Shown piece by piece: positions 35,147 through 50,278 of a stretch of DNA of 64,000 bases; the stretch's first letter is position 1; each line of letters begins with the position of its first letter. The stretch is from positions 60,337,354 through 60,401,353 of the forward strand of contig CM042011.1 of the NCBI GenBank assembly GCA_023525715.1, written 5' to 3'. The notes beneath the pieces were generated by a model. The model ran no database searches, was not told the DNA's origin, and saw only the letters and a list, made by a program, of their open reading frames with translations. The translations under genes were made by a program, and so were the position numbers. The stretch is from Cichorium intybus (Eukaryota; Streptophyta; Magnoliopsida; Asterales; Asteraceae).

Positions 35147-35546
35147 GTACTATATAAAACCAATAGAATTCACGTTTTGTTACTTCACACACATATATAT
35201 ATACACTCGAAAGCGATAGCATGTGATCTTCCTATGGAACTCGTGTTCCCAAGTGTCTTTCTATACTAATTTCCACAACCAAATTCCTCAGGTTCCCTAG
35301 TGACTTCACCATTTCCAAAGCATATCCTGTGGTTACAATAATACGGGCCCAATACTATTTTAACCACCTATATACTTTGGCTCTAATGTTATCACAAGAT
35401 CCCCTGGTTCATCGGTTACTGTGGATTCCAACATTATAAATTAGCGATTCTACCCCGTTAGTTAGTATCTAATACTACTACTTTACTTACTATTAATGCA
35501 TTAGTTTAAGCCTAGGATGGTTACCCAACCTAATTCGCTTAAACCA
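35147..35546 (-). other. E1 5' leader
   Basis: About 400 bases between the primer site and the gag ATG, related to the relic at 187-330. No open frame of note. Confidence 0.7.
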
Positions 35547-35560
35547 TGGCTCTGATACCA
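35547..35560 (-). other. E1 primer-binding site
   Basis: The minus strand reads TGGTATCAGAGCCA, three bases inside the 5' LTR; matches initiator methionine tRNA. Confidence 0.88.
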
Positions 35561-35563
35561 AAT

Positions 35564-37810
35564 TGTAACACCCCACTTTTCATACAATTTTTTTTTTTAC
35601 AACTTTTATTACAAACTTTGCAAACAAGCCATGTGTTTTTAATACAAACGGGGTATCACGAATTCGTTTCACAACCATGGTTCAAACCTGTTTATTATAC
35701 ACTTTTCACAATAACCGATGCTACGGTCCCACCCCCGACTCTTCTAACGCTCTTCCGGTTTACCTGAGTACATAGCATTTAAAACAAATACGTGAGTCAT
35801 AATGTCTCGTGAGCATTATGGGTTTAGACCCAAAACAGTTTACCAATTATATCATTATTCTTTAAGTTTCAAATCGTACATTTCCTGTGAGCGCACCCAC
35901 AGGTATTCCTTATTTCATGATGGTACTTTCCTACGAGCGCACCCGTAGGTTTTTATACGAGACGCACCCGTATAACTACTTCCCCAATAGCATGAAACGG
36001 ATTCATCTATCAGAGTAAGACAACTACTTCGCGACGGGAGGTACCATCCCAGTAGTGTCTTATTGCCACCCCTACCACAGCAGGCCGTGGTCTTTATCCG
36101 GATACTAAAGCAACTTATCATCATGACTCAATCACATTATTAGTCACTGTATTTCTGGTTCCATTTCTTTCACATTAAAATCATACTTTTCATAATATAC
36201 TTTAAAAGTCATAACCCACTTTGACTCTCAAAATACTTTAAATAAAATTCATTTAGCTATGTACTAAAAAATCCACATAACACTCACCTCGAGTCACCTA
36301 GGGATCAGTTAGTCTTTTGCACTTCTTTTTCCTTCGCTCGGTTCACCGTATTTGAACCACCACCTATTATTTACAAGATATACGTTTATATTCAATTCAT
36401 ACATGTAACAACTAACTTACAGCACAAGAGTGCCATACTATGCTACTACGGGTTATAATAAATGTTTAACTATTAATAAGCTCGTTTAACGGTTTTCTTC
36501 CGAAATACGCGTATTCTGCTACAGTACCCCCGAGGGGTCGTATTTCAGTTCCGACTCTTTTCCATGAAATCTTAAGCCATATTAGACTTGTGTTTCAAAT
36601 TTGGAGTTCATTGGACAAGTCTAGCTAGAATTTAAAAATCAAGTTTTGAAGTGAATAGTGATTTTCGCCACTGCCGCTACAGTGATTTTTCCGTAAGGTC
36701 GGATTACGGATTTGACCATTCCCGACATGTTCTTATACCATTATAGGGTTATGGCTAAAATTTCAGGTCAATCGGACATGTCTAGCTATGGTTTCTAGCG
36801 TTTGGAATATTTGAAATTTTTAACAATTTTGGTCCCTGACTGAGGGCGCACTACGCCTGGCTAGGGGCGCACTGCGCCTGGGCGCACCCCGCCCTGGTCC
36901 TGGGCGCACTGCGCCTGGCGCCTGGGCAGTGTCCTGATCAGTCGCGATTTGTGCACTGTAGCACGCAGTTTTCACCCATTAAGCACTTATTTCAGTGCTT
37001 AATCATATGGGGTTTGTTCTAGGACCAAAACCCTTGACTAATAACAGGTTTTAAGCTATTAAAAACACCTTAATCACACCAATTCGTGATTTAGGGTTCT
37101 TGAGCAACATTCCAATTTCTCAATAATAACAACCTACTTTGCTATTTTTAGCATTTGTTCTTACTACATGAGCATGTTTTAAGCCTAGAAATCATATGCA
37201 CTTCATGGATTATGATTGAGATTAAAAATTTCAGTCCACTCTATAGAAACCCATCAAGAACACACAAAGGCTTGGGTAGAAACTTTGATTACTAACCTTG
37301 GAATCACCAATTCCAACTTCAATTCTTGATTTCCTTGACAAATTTGAACTTCTTCTCCCCGTGTTCTTCCTGCTCACTCTCGCTCTCTCTAATCCTCTCT
37401 GGAAACTTCTGTTGTTTCTTTACATAATGAAGGGAATAAGTTTATATAATTAATATATAAAACATTTGCATTTTGGTCCTTTGGTTTCTAAGTTCTCTAC
37501 AAAAATGGTCCTAAGACCATAACTTTACAACCAAAGTTCCATTAACTTCTAACTTAACATTTTCTTGACATTTTGGTCATCTCCATGTCAAATGACCATT
37601 ATACCATTTTCGGCCAAATTTCACTATTCACACGGTAAAACTCCAAATTTCACATAACTTCTTATTTCTTGTATTATTATTATACAAATACATATTATTA
37701 CACATAATAATCTCACAACGTGTCAAAAGACCGTTTTACCCTTTTACAACTTTTCGTCCTTTTCACCCGATTATTTTACATTTTATTACACATTTTCACG
37801 GGTTCTTACA
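35564..37810 (-). mobile_element. E1 5' LTR (2,247 bp)
   Basis: Near-identical to 28305-30554; the main length difference is in a poly-T run near the plus-strand left end. Carries the same predicted splice signals and palindrome cluster. Confidence 0.92.
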
Positions 37811-37815
37811 GTAAC
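37811..37815. repeat. GTAAC shared between E1 and E2
   Basis: Serves at once as the right target duplication of E1 and the left one of E2. Confidence 0.85.
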
Positions 37816-39266
37816 TGTAACGCCCCAATTTCAAAAAATTTATAAATCATTTATTACCAAGGTTCCAATAAAACATTTATTCCAAAACATAAAACTATTC
37901 AACATAATACTTAAATTTAACAGCGGAAACATTTGAAAACACTAAATATATTTCATTGACATCAATCCTTGGAATGCGATGCGCTGCCGTCAAACCTTGC
38001 CCTTCCCTTTGTCATTTGAAGTACCTGAAATGTTATAAAACAACGGGTAAGCTTAAAGCTTAGTGAGTCCACAAGTTACCATACATGCCCACACATTAAA
38101 CAACCCGTCCTCGAGAACGACCCGACCCTACCCGCCATACAACAGCTACGGGCGTCCATCATACAACAGCTATGGACACGGGAAGGTTCTACCCATCATA
38201 CAACAGCTATGGGTTCCCGGTTATGGCCCAGCCCATCATACAACAGCTATGGGACAAGGCAATAGTTCAACTCGCCATACAACAGCTACGAGGGGACACG
38301 CATCAGTACTGAGCCCAACAACAAATAACCACAGATATAGAGCAAATCATATAACTGTAAATAACACACAAGATGCCTAACATGCAACATCATATAGTAA
38401 GGTGAGGATACTCACCTGATTCGAAACCGCACAAATATTCTCTAATATCCCCACTTAGCTCGTCCACACCTAAATCCCACACAAATACAACATATCAATT
38501 ACTGACCAGGCTCTTACAAACCTGCCTAAAGGTTAGTCTCACTATTTGCCATCACATCATGGTCAAAACTAAATTTCTGGTCAAACAGTCGCTCGCCGCG
38601 GCGTGGCTCCTCGCCCTACGCGCCGCGGCTACCATTGCACAATTACGGGGTTTCAGCCGAGTCTGCGCCGCTGACTTAGCCAGTCCGCGTCGCGGCTCGT
38701 AACATTCCAAAATGTTTTTCAGCGATTAACAGTACATTAATCGGCTAGGGTTCCTTTCTACACCCTTCCTGGGATCAGAAACTACCCTAAGGTCACTTCT
38801 TTATGGACATGCAAGTCCATGCATGTCCTTGGTTCAAACCCTAAGGGCTGCAAATCGTCTAAAGCTACAAACCAACTGGTAACACCATATGACGGGATAA
38901 AAAGGAAAGTCAGAAGAGTAAATCTTCTTACCTTACTTCTGAAGGACGGAGTGATGCCCACGATCAGTCCTAAACCTTCTCCCGCGTTGGATCTCTTCCT
39001 TCAAACCTCCAAAGCCTTGAAACCAAAGAGTCTCTGCCGAAACCTGACGCCTCTGCTTGAGAAAACTCCCAAAAACACGAACCCTAGGGCTGAGTCCCTT
39101 TATATAGGCGTTTAAATCCGAATTAGGGTTTTTCACCTTAGCGGCGCACCGCGCCGCGGATCTTTTAAAGCCGCGCCGCGCGTACAAGATCATTCGCGAA
39201 TGCAGATCTCGCCCGAGCCGCGCCGCGGATCTGTCCTGGCCGCGACTCGGCGGAACGGGTCTTACA
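37816..39266 (-). mobile_element. E2 3' LTR (1,451 bp)
   Basis: Plus-strand ends TGTAACGCCCC and GGGTCTTACA. Predicted sense signals: TATATAAA at 39106-39099, donor at 38932|38931 (GTAAG|GTAAGA), exon 38469-38416 ending TCAG|GTGAGT, acceptor at 38025 (TTTCAG|GTACTT). Five copies of CATACAACAGCTA(C/T)GG (38130-38300) lie within predicted intron 2. CGCGCCGCGG-type palindromes occur in intron 1 (38590-38700) and upstream of the TATA (39140-39250). Confidence 0.9.
38130..38300. repeat. Tandem motif array in the E2 LTR
   Basis: Five copies of CATACAACAGCTAYGG separated by 15-30 unique bases. The same array is in the other LTR at about 44930-45095. Confidence 0.88.
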
Positions 39267-42200
39267 ACTCTCCCCCACTTAACTGGATTTCGTCCCCGAA
39301 ATCCGCGCCTGTAAATAATTCTGGATAATGCCTCCGCATTTCCTCTTCCGGTTCCCAAGTCCATTCGGACCCTTTTCGATGCTGCCACTGAACCTTAACT
39401 AATCCTATTGTTTTATTCCGCAAAGTCTTTATCTTCCTTTCAATGATGGCAATTGGTCGCTCCACATAATTTAGGCGTTCATCTAATTGAATATCCTCCA
39501 AAGGTACTATTGTGGATTCCTCGGTAACGCACTTCCTAAGCTGCGAAACGTGAAACGTGTCGTGAATCTGACTAAGCTGCTCGGGCAGCTCCAACCGATA
39601 AGCTACCTTACCTACACGGGCGACAATTCGATATGGTCCAATGTACCTAGGGCCAAGCTTTCCTCGCTTCCTAAAACGAATAACTCCCTTCCAAGGTGAC
39701 ACCTTAAGAAGAACATAATCCCCAACTTGAAACTCGAGATCGGACCGTCGCCTATCCGCATAACTTTTCTGTCGACTTTGAACGGTTAACAATCTCTCCC
39801 GAACCTTGTGAATTAACTCAGTTGTCTTGAGCACCACCTCAGTACTACCCAAAACCTGCTGGCCAACCTCGCCCCAGCAAATAGGTGTCCGACATTTTCT
39901 TCCATACAACATTTCAAAGGGAGCCCTGCCAATGCTCGCGTGATAACTGTTATTGTAAGAAAACTCAGCTAAAGGGAGGTGGGAATCCCAACTCCCGCCA
40001 AAATCGATAACACATGCCCTAAGCATATCTTCCAACGTTTGAATCGTCCTTTCACTCTGCCCATCCGTCTGAGGATGATATGCTGTGCTGAAATGAAGGC
40101 GAGTGCCTAGTTCCTCATGAAACTTCTTCCAAAACCTAGACGTAAATCGGACATCCCGGTCGGATATCACCGAGACCGGTATACCATGCCGAGAGATAAT
40201 CTCATCTGTGTAGACCTTAGCCAATTCCTTTGCAGAGTAAGTCTCTTGGATGGGGAGGAAATGTGCACTTTTAGTCAACCTATCCACGATAACCCAAATA
40301 GTGTCCATATGTCGAGGGGTTCTGGGCAACTTCGTGATGAAATCCATTGTGATATGCTCCCATTTCCATTCTGGAATCTCAAGAGGCTGCAACTTACCAT
40401 GAGGCCGTTGGTGCTCGGCCTTGACCCTACGACAGGTCATGCATCTTTCGACAAACCAAGCTACTTCCCTCTTCATGCCTGGCCACCAATAATATTCGTG
40501 TAAATCCCTATACATTTTAGTTGCTCCAGGGTGGATAGAGAACCTGGATTTATGTGCCTCCTCCAATAGGGTTTGACGAACCCCGCCCAGCTTCGGTACC
40601 TAAATTCCCTCATGGCGAGTTAACAAATCCCTACTATCTTTGACCATAGCTGCCAACTGACCCACAATTCTTTCACCTTTCTGATTCTCATTCTTGCTTG
40701 CTTCCACCTGGGCTTTCCTAATTAGCTCAAACAACGGTGTCACAGTTGTCATCCTTAGACAAACGCCCCGAAGGGGTGCACCCGAAGCCTTCCGACTTAA
40801 CGCATCTGCTACCACATTGGCCTTTCCAGGGTGGTAGTGTATCTCACAATCATAGTCTTTCAATACATCCAACCATCTTCTCTGTCTCATATTGAGGTTT
40901 GCCTGATCCATCAGGTACTTCAAACTCTTATGGTCGGTGAAGATGGTGCACTTCACTCCATACAAATAGTGTCTCCAAATCTTGAGAGCGAAGACCACCG
41001 CTCCCAATTCCAAATCATGAGTAGGGTAGTTAGCTTCATGGGGCTTCAACTGTCGCGAGGCGTAAGCAATCACCCTGCCTCGTTGCATCAAGACTGCCCC
41101 CAATCCCGTGATAGATGCATCGCAATAAACTACCATGTCTTCCATGCCTTCAGGCAACGTCAAAATGGGAGCTTCACACAATTTCCGCCGCAAAGTCTCA
41201 AAAGCCTGCTGCTGCTCCTCACCCCACCGAAAAGCAGCGTTTTTCTTAGTTAGCCGAGTCAAAGGTACTGCAACCTTTGAGAAGTCTTGGATGAAACGAC
41301 GATAATAACCAGCCAGACCCAAGAAACTTCTAATTTCAGAGGGAGTCTTCGGAACCTCCCACCGCATCACGGCCTCCACCTTAGCCGGGTCTACCATAAT
41401 TCCTTTCTCGTTGACAATGTGACCCAAAAACTGGACCTCCCGAAGCCAAAAGTCACACTTGGATAATTTTGCATAAAGCTTCTCCTTCCTTAAGGTCTCC
41501 AATACCTCTTTTAAATGCTGTTCATGTTGCTCCCTGGTCCGAGAGTAAACTAAGATATCGTCAATGAAAACTATAACCGACCGATCCAACATCGGTCGAC
41601 ACACCCGATTCATTAAGTCCATAAAAGCTGCAGGGGCATTGGTCAGTCCAAACGGCATCACTACAAACTCGAAGTGGCCGTACCTCGTCCGAAAAGAAGT
41701 CTTCGGGATGTCTTCCTCCCGAACCCGCATTTGATGATATCCTGACCTCAAATCAATTTTCGAAAACCACGAAGCGCCCTGCAATTGATCGAATAAGTCG
41801 TCGATGCGAGGCAATGGATATCGGTTCTTCACCGTAAGCTTATTCAGCTCACGATAATCTATGCACATCCTATTGGAACCATCCTTCTTCTTAACAAACA
41901 AAATAGGCGCTCCCCACGGTGAGCAACTGGGTCGAATAAATCCCTTATCTAACAATTCCCGAAGTTGGATAGACAACTCAAGCATTTCTGGAGGCGCAAG
42001 AAGATACGGTGCTTTAGCTATTGGAGCCGCACCGGGAGTTAAGTCAATCTTAAATTCCACCTGTCTCTCTGGCGGTACACCAGGCAGGTCCTCGGGAAAA
42101 ACATCAGGAAAATCCCGAACTACTGGTATATCACCTGCTTTCTGCTGTGGCTTCTTTTCTCGTGTGTCTACAATATAAGCCACAAATCCCGAACCTCCAT

Positions 42201-43825
42201 GTTGAAAATGTCTACGTGCTCTAGCAGCTGAACAGAAAACTGCACCTCGATTCTTTCTCTCGCCCTGCACAACCAGCTCTCCCCCACTTGGGGTTTGAAT
42301 CCACACTCGCTTGTTCTTACAATCGATCCATGATTCATGCTGACCCATCCAATCCATACCGATGATGACTCGAGAGTCACTCAACGGTATAGGGATGAGA
42401 TCGATCGGAAATTTTATTCCTTGAATCACTACCTCGCATCCCCGATAAACACTAGTCGCGTGCACGGTTTTATCATCCGCAATTTCTACATCTAACGGCC
42501 GATGAAGAGTTCCTAAAGCAATTCCGAAATTCTTCCCCAACGCGGCAGACACAAAAGAATGACTAGCACCCGAATCAAATAGTGCAAAGGTAGGCGTAGA
42601 GTTGACTAAGAATGTTCCTAATCAAAGCATAATAGACATATTAATTACACACACCACAACACGAGGCAAGTAAAGAAAGAGTACCCGTGACGACGTCGGG
42701 CGCATCCTGTGCCTCCTCGGCGGTCATGACGAATGCTCGACCCTTGGTCTTAGGGGCTTCCCCTTTCCCCTGCCTACCATCGGTAATCCGGAGTGTAGTG
42801 GGTGCCGGATTCTGAACCACTCCCTGAGTTAGACGGGGACATTGGGCCTTGAAGTGGCCTACCTGATTACAATTAAAGCAAATCTTGACCTCTTGCCGAC
42901 AATCTTTAGCATAGTGGCCCTCCTTTCCACACTTATGGCATATTAACACCCAGCAACGCCCCTCATGATTCCTTCCACATTTACCACACTTACCCTGGCT
43001 CCTTTGCCCTTGCTTTCCCTGATCTGTCCCTCGAAATTTCTTCAACACCTGCTGAGTTTGAGTAGGCGCCGGATGCTTCTGCTTTTGTTGGGTTTCCAGT
43101 TCCAACTCTCGGGCCCGAGCGGCCGCTATCATATCAGTAAGAGTTTGGTGCCTAGCAGCAGACACAAATTCTCGAATGTCTGTGCGAAGCATCGCCAAGT
43201 ATCGTGTCATCCTCATTCGCTCGGTCGCCGCAAACTCTGGACAGAAGAGTGCTCGTTCATTAAACTTTTTGGTGATCTCCGTCACCGTTTCAGTGGTCTG
43301 AGTCAGATTCAGGTATTCCTGCGCCAAGCGTTCCATTTCCACCTGTGGAACATACTCCAATTTGAATTGTTCCTTAAACTGCGGCCATGTAATGGCATCC
43401 AACTGAGCAGGGGTGAGATCTTTCGTTCGTATCTCCCACCAATCCTTCGCACCATCTCTTAAAAGATTCGCCGCAAACGTTACCTTGGAGTTCTCAGGAC
43501 AGGAACATGTGCGGAAAGCACCCTCCACCGCGGAAATCCACCGCATGCTAACAATCGGATCCCTGCCCCCATCGAACATCGGAGGCGAACAAGCCGAAAA
43601 GTCCTTATAACTTGCATCCCTAGCACGAGATGTACCCTGAGTAGCCAGTCGTTCCTCGAGCATTGCCCATAGCTCAGCCTTAATCGTACCAAAGAACTGA
43701 GGTATCGCAGCCAGCACTTCTCGCGAAACCTCCTCCGCTATCAGGTTGCGGAGATTTTCATCAGTCGGTCCTCCCCCACTCGAGGCACCCGCATCTGGTC
43801 CACCGTTACTTCGAGTGACTGCCAT
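39262..43825 (-). pseudogene. E2 gag-pol with a probable intron and one stop codon
   Basis: Gag starts at 43825 (MAVTRSNGG) and has WWEIRTKDL and zinc knuckles (CGKCGRNHEGRC, CHKCGKEGHYAKDC, CFNCNQVGHFKAQC). Near the protease the frame meets a 67-nt insert (42684-42618) with GT and AG ends and an in-frame stop; removing it joins DVVTG to TFLVNSTPTFALFDSGAS in frame. Pol then runs through reverse transcriptase (MCIDYRELNKLT, FIDD), RNase H (VVYCDAS) and integrase (MDFITKLP, ISDRD, TDGQSER) to a chromodomain-like end (VQWQHRKGSEWTWEPE). A TAG at 40602-40600, between HEGI and VPKLGG, replaces the expected tryptophan codon. It is the only lesion I see. The final stop lies just inside the 3' LTR. 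Confidence 0.9.
42618..42684 (-). other. Probable intron at the E2 gag/protease junction
   Basis: 67 nt, starting GTACTCTTTCTTTAC and ending GCTTTGATTAG, T-rich, with an in-frame TAA. Unspliced RNA would end Gag after GTLSLLASCCGVCN; spliced RNA would read on into protease. E1 and E4 have no insert at the same place. Confidence 0.6.
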
Positions 43826-44593
43826 TCTGAAATGCGCAACAGTTTCAATATCAATACACGGGACACTCCTATCTACCCAACTCCTTGACTTTCTAGGATT
43901 TTGGCTGACTACTCTTGACTCAAGCGTGAATCCTGTGTTTTCGGTAATACTGGCCTGGTACTACCTTCCACACCTATTCGCCCTTGTTCCAAGTTCGTCA
44001 ATCATTCTCCTAAAATATCACACTCATACTAAACCATTTTCTATGACTCCTGCGGTCAGGCACCGTGGTGCCAAATCTTTTGATCTAACTCTCCATCTCA
44101 CACGTGCCTAAGAGAACTACTGCTAATGTCGTCGAGTTGCCTCGCGGACGCACAGCCGTATACAATCGGAATAAGATAGACGTTTGAATAACTGATCCTA
44201 CCCTAGAGTCACAACCAAACAAGGAACAGCCAGTAAGGCCAGACCAAAAATTCTCAGGCTATCTTACTCTAATTGCATATAACCTACCAGCATTCACTAA
44301 GCAACCTAACGACAGTAGCATAAAATTCCTAAGCAGCACATATGGCACATAATAGTCTACAGAGTATATTATCCAGGCAACTTTACATTCTAGCACAATA
44401 AATTTTATCACATAACACAATCTTGGCATGGGTAACTGGGAATCACAAAACTTACTTGAGCTCGGCTGACGGTTCGCATCGCATCTTCTTTTACTTTAAT
44501 TTAACCTTCCAAAAACATTTTTTCTTAACAAAATCGCTCAGTCCTAAGTTTGAGTTTGGATTCCCAATACAGTTCATCCAAATCCCTCAAACC
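43826..44593 (-). other. E2 5' leader
   Basis: About 770 bases between the primer site and the gag ATG, with no convincing open frame. Confidence 0.65.
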
Positions 44594-44595
44594 AA

Positions 44596-44608
44596 GGCTC
44601 TGATACCA
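44596..44608 (-). other. E2 primer-binding site
   Basis: The minus strand reads TGGTATCAGAGCC, three bases inside the 5' LTR. Confidence 0.88.
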
Positions 44609-44611
44609 ATT

Positions 44612-46062
44612 TGTAACGCCCCAATTTCAAAAATTTTATAAATCATTTATTACCAAGGTTCCAATAAAACATTTATTCCAAAACATAAAACTATTCAACA
44701 TAATACTTAAATTTAACAGCGGAAACATTTGAAAACACTAAATATAGTTCATTGACATCAATCCTTGGAATGCGATGCGCTGCCGTCAAACCTTGCCATT
44801 CCCTTTGTCATTTGAAGTACCTAAAATGTTATAAAACAATGGGTAAGCTTAAAGCTTAGTGAGTCCACAAGTTACCATACATGCCCACACATTAAACAAC
44901 CCGTCCTCGAGAACGACCCGATCCTACCCGCCATACAACAGCTACGGGCGTCCATCATACAACAGCTATGGACACGGGAAGGTTCTACCCATCATACAAC
45001 AGCTATGGGTTCCCGGTTATGGCCCAGCCCATCATACAACAGCTATGGGACAAGGCAATAGTTCAACTCGCCATACAACAGCTACGAGGGGACACGCATC
45101 AGTACTGAGCCCAACAACAAATAACCACAGATATAGAGCAAATCATATAACTGTAAATAACACACAAGATGCCTAACATGCAACATCATATAGTAAGGTG
45201 AGGATACTCACCTGATTCGAAACCGCACAGATATTCTCTAATATCCCCACTTAGCTCGTCCACACCTAAATCCCACACACATACAACATATCAATTACTG
45301 ACCAGGCTCTTACAAACCTGCCTAAAGGTTAGTCTCACTATTTGCCATCACACCGTGGTCAAAACTAAATTTCTGGACAAACAGTCGCTCGCCGCGGCGT
45401 GGCTCCTCGCCCTACGCGCCGCGGCTACCATTGCACAATTACGGGGTTTCAGCCGAGTCCGCGCCGCTGACTTAGCCAGTCCGCGTCGCGGCTCGTAACA
45501 TTCCAAAATGTTTTTCAGCGATTAACAGTACATTAATCGGCTAGGGTTCCTTTCTACACCCTTCCTGGGATCAGAAACTACCCTAAGGTCACTTCTTTAT
45601 GGACATGCAAGTCCATGCATGTCCTTGGTTCAAACCCTAAGGGCTACAAATCGTCTAAAGCTACAAACCAACTGGTAACACCATATGACGGGATAAAAAG
45701 GAAAGTCAGAAGAGTAAATCTTCTTACCTTACTTCTGAAGGACGGAGTGATGCCCACGATCAGTCCTAAACCTTCTCCCGCGTTGGATCTCTTCCTTCAA
45801 ACCTCCAAAGCCTTGAAACCAAAGAGTCTCTGCCGAAACCTGACGCCTCTGCTTGAGAAAACTCCCAAAAACACGAACCCTAGGGCTGAGTCCCTTTATA
45901 TAGGCGTTTAAATCCGAATTAGGGTTTTTCACCTTAGCGGCGCACCACGCCGCGGATCTTTTAAAGCCGCGCCGCGCGTACAAGATCATTCGCGAATGCA
46001 GATCTCGCCCGAGCCGCGCCGCGGATCTGTCCTGGCCGCGACTCGGCGGAACGGGTCTTACA
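44612..46062 (-). mobile_element. E2 5' LTR (1,451 bp)
   Basis: Same length and layout as 37816-39266, about 99% identical by eye. Followed on the right by GTAAC (46063-46067). Confidence 0.92.
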
Positions 46063-46067
46063 GTAAC
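46063..46067. repeat. Target-site duplication GTAAC, right of E2
   Basis: Matches 28300-28304 and 37811-37815. Confidence 0.85.
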
Positions 46068-49215
<3,148 letters not shown>

Positions 49216-49301
49216 GTAAAAATATGTTAACAATATTGTTATAAAATATTAAAATATTAGACTGGGAAAATAAAGTCTCACGGTTTTACAAAATCCCTTT
49301 C

Positions 49302-49840
<539 letters not shown>

Positions 49841-50278
49841 CTTTAATACAAAGAAAATATAAATTTACAACTTAAAATGTAGAAGAAATACATTTATAAC
49901 TATATACATAGCTTAAACCTAACAGTTTCTCATTGTAGCAATTAATTGAACACCTTGTGTGCACCACAAACATCATATCAATAATCACCATCCATACGAG
50001 AAATGACCAAATCTGAGAGTCTTGTTGTCTTTTGCTTCAGATCTAAAACATTCATACAACATTCACATATTAATGCAAAAACATATACATTCACAACTTA
50101 AAATACATTATTCACATCTTAAAATGGAAAATAAATACATCTATAACTACATTCACAACTTAAAACTAACATTTTTTCATTGAATCATTTCATTAAACAC
50201 CTTGTGTGCACCACACACATCAAATCAATAAACACCATGAACACTAGGTCTGACCAGAACAAAGAGTCTCATCAACAT
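49841..50278 (+). repeat. Tandem duplication of about 240 bp
   Basis: Two diverged units share AACACCTTGTGTGCACCACA (about 49950 and 50200) and flanking ACATTCACAACTTAAAA stretches. No gene recognised. Confidence 0.6.

Larger units (their letters stand above)
28305..37810 (-). mobile_element. E1: complete Ty3/gypsy chromodomain retrotransposon
   Basis: 9,506 bp on the minus strand: LTRs 35564-37810 (5') and 28305-30554 (3'), primer site, leader, one long open frame and polypurine tract. The LTRs differ at roughly 15-20 positions over 2.25 kb by eye (under 1%), so insertion was fairly recent. Domain order (protease, RT, RNase H, integrase, chromodomain) and long LTRs suggest the Tekay lineage. 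Flanked by GTAAC. It has every part I would expect of an autonomous element. Confidence 0.93.
37816..46062 (-). mobile_element. E2: Ty3/gypsy chromodomain retrotransposon, one nonsense codon
   Basis: 8,247 bp on the minus strand with two 1,451-bp LTRs (44612-46062 is 5', 37816-39266 is 3') that differ at about 14 positions by eye (near 1%). Primer site, leader, gag, pol and purine tract are all present. It is a different family from E1, with shorter LTRs and its own gag. Flanked by GTAAC on both sides. Confidence 0.92.

Noticed and set aside
38063..38380. 105-residue frame, repeated at 44859-45176
   Set aside because: Present because both E2 LTRs contain it; it is antisense to the element and spans the CATACAACAGCTA array.
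38933..39388. Minus-strand 151-residue arginine-rich frame overlapping the E2 LTR boundary
   Set aside because: Crosses the LTR and pol end in another frame; its composition comes from GC-rich LTR palindromes.
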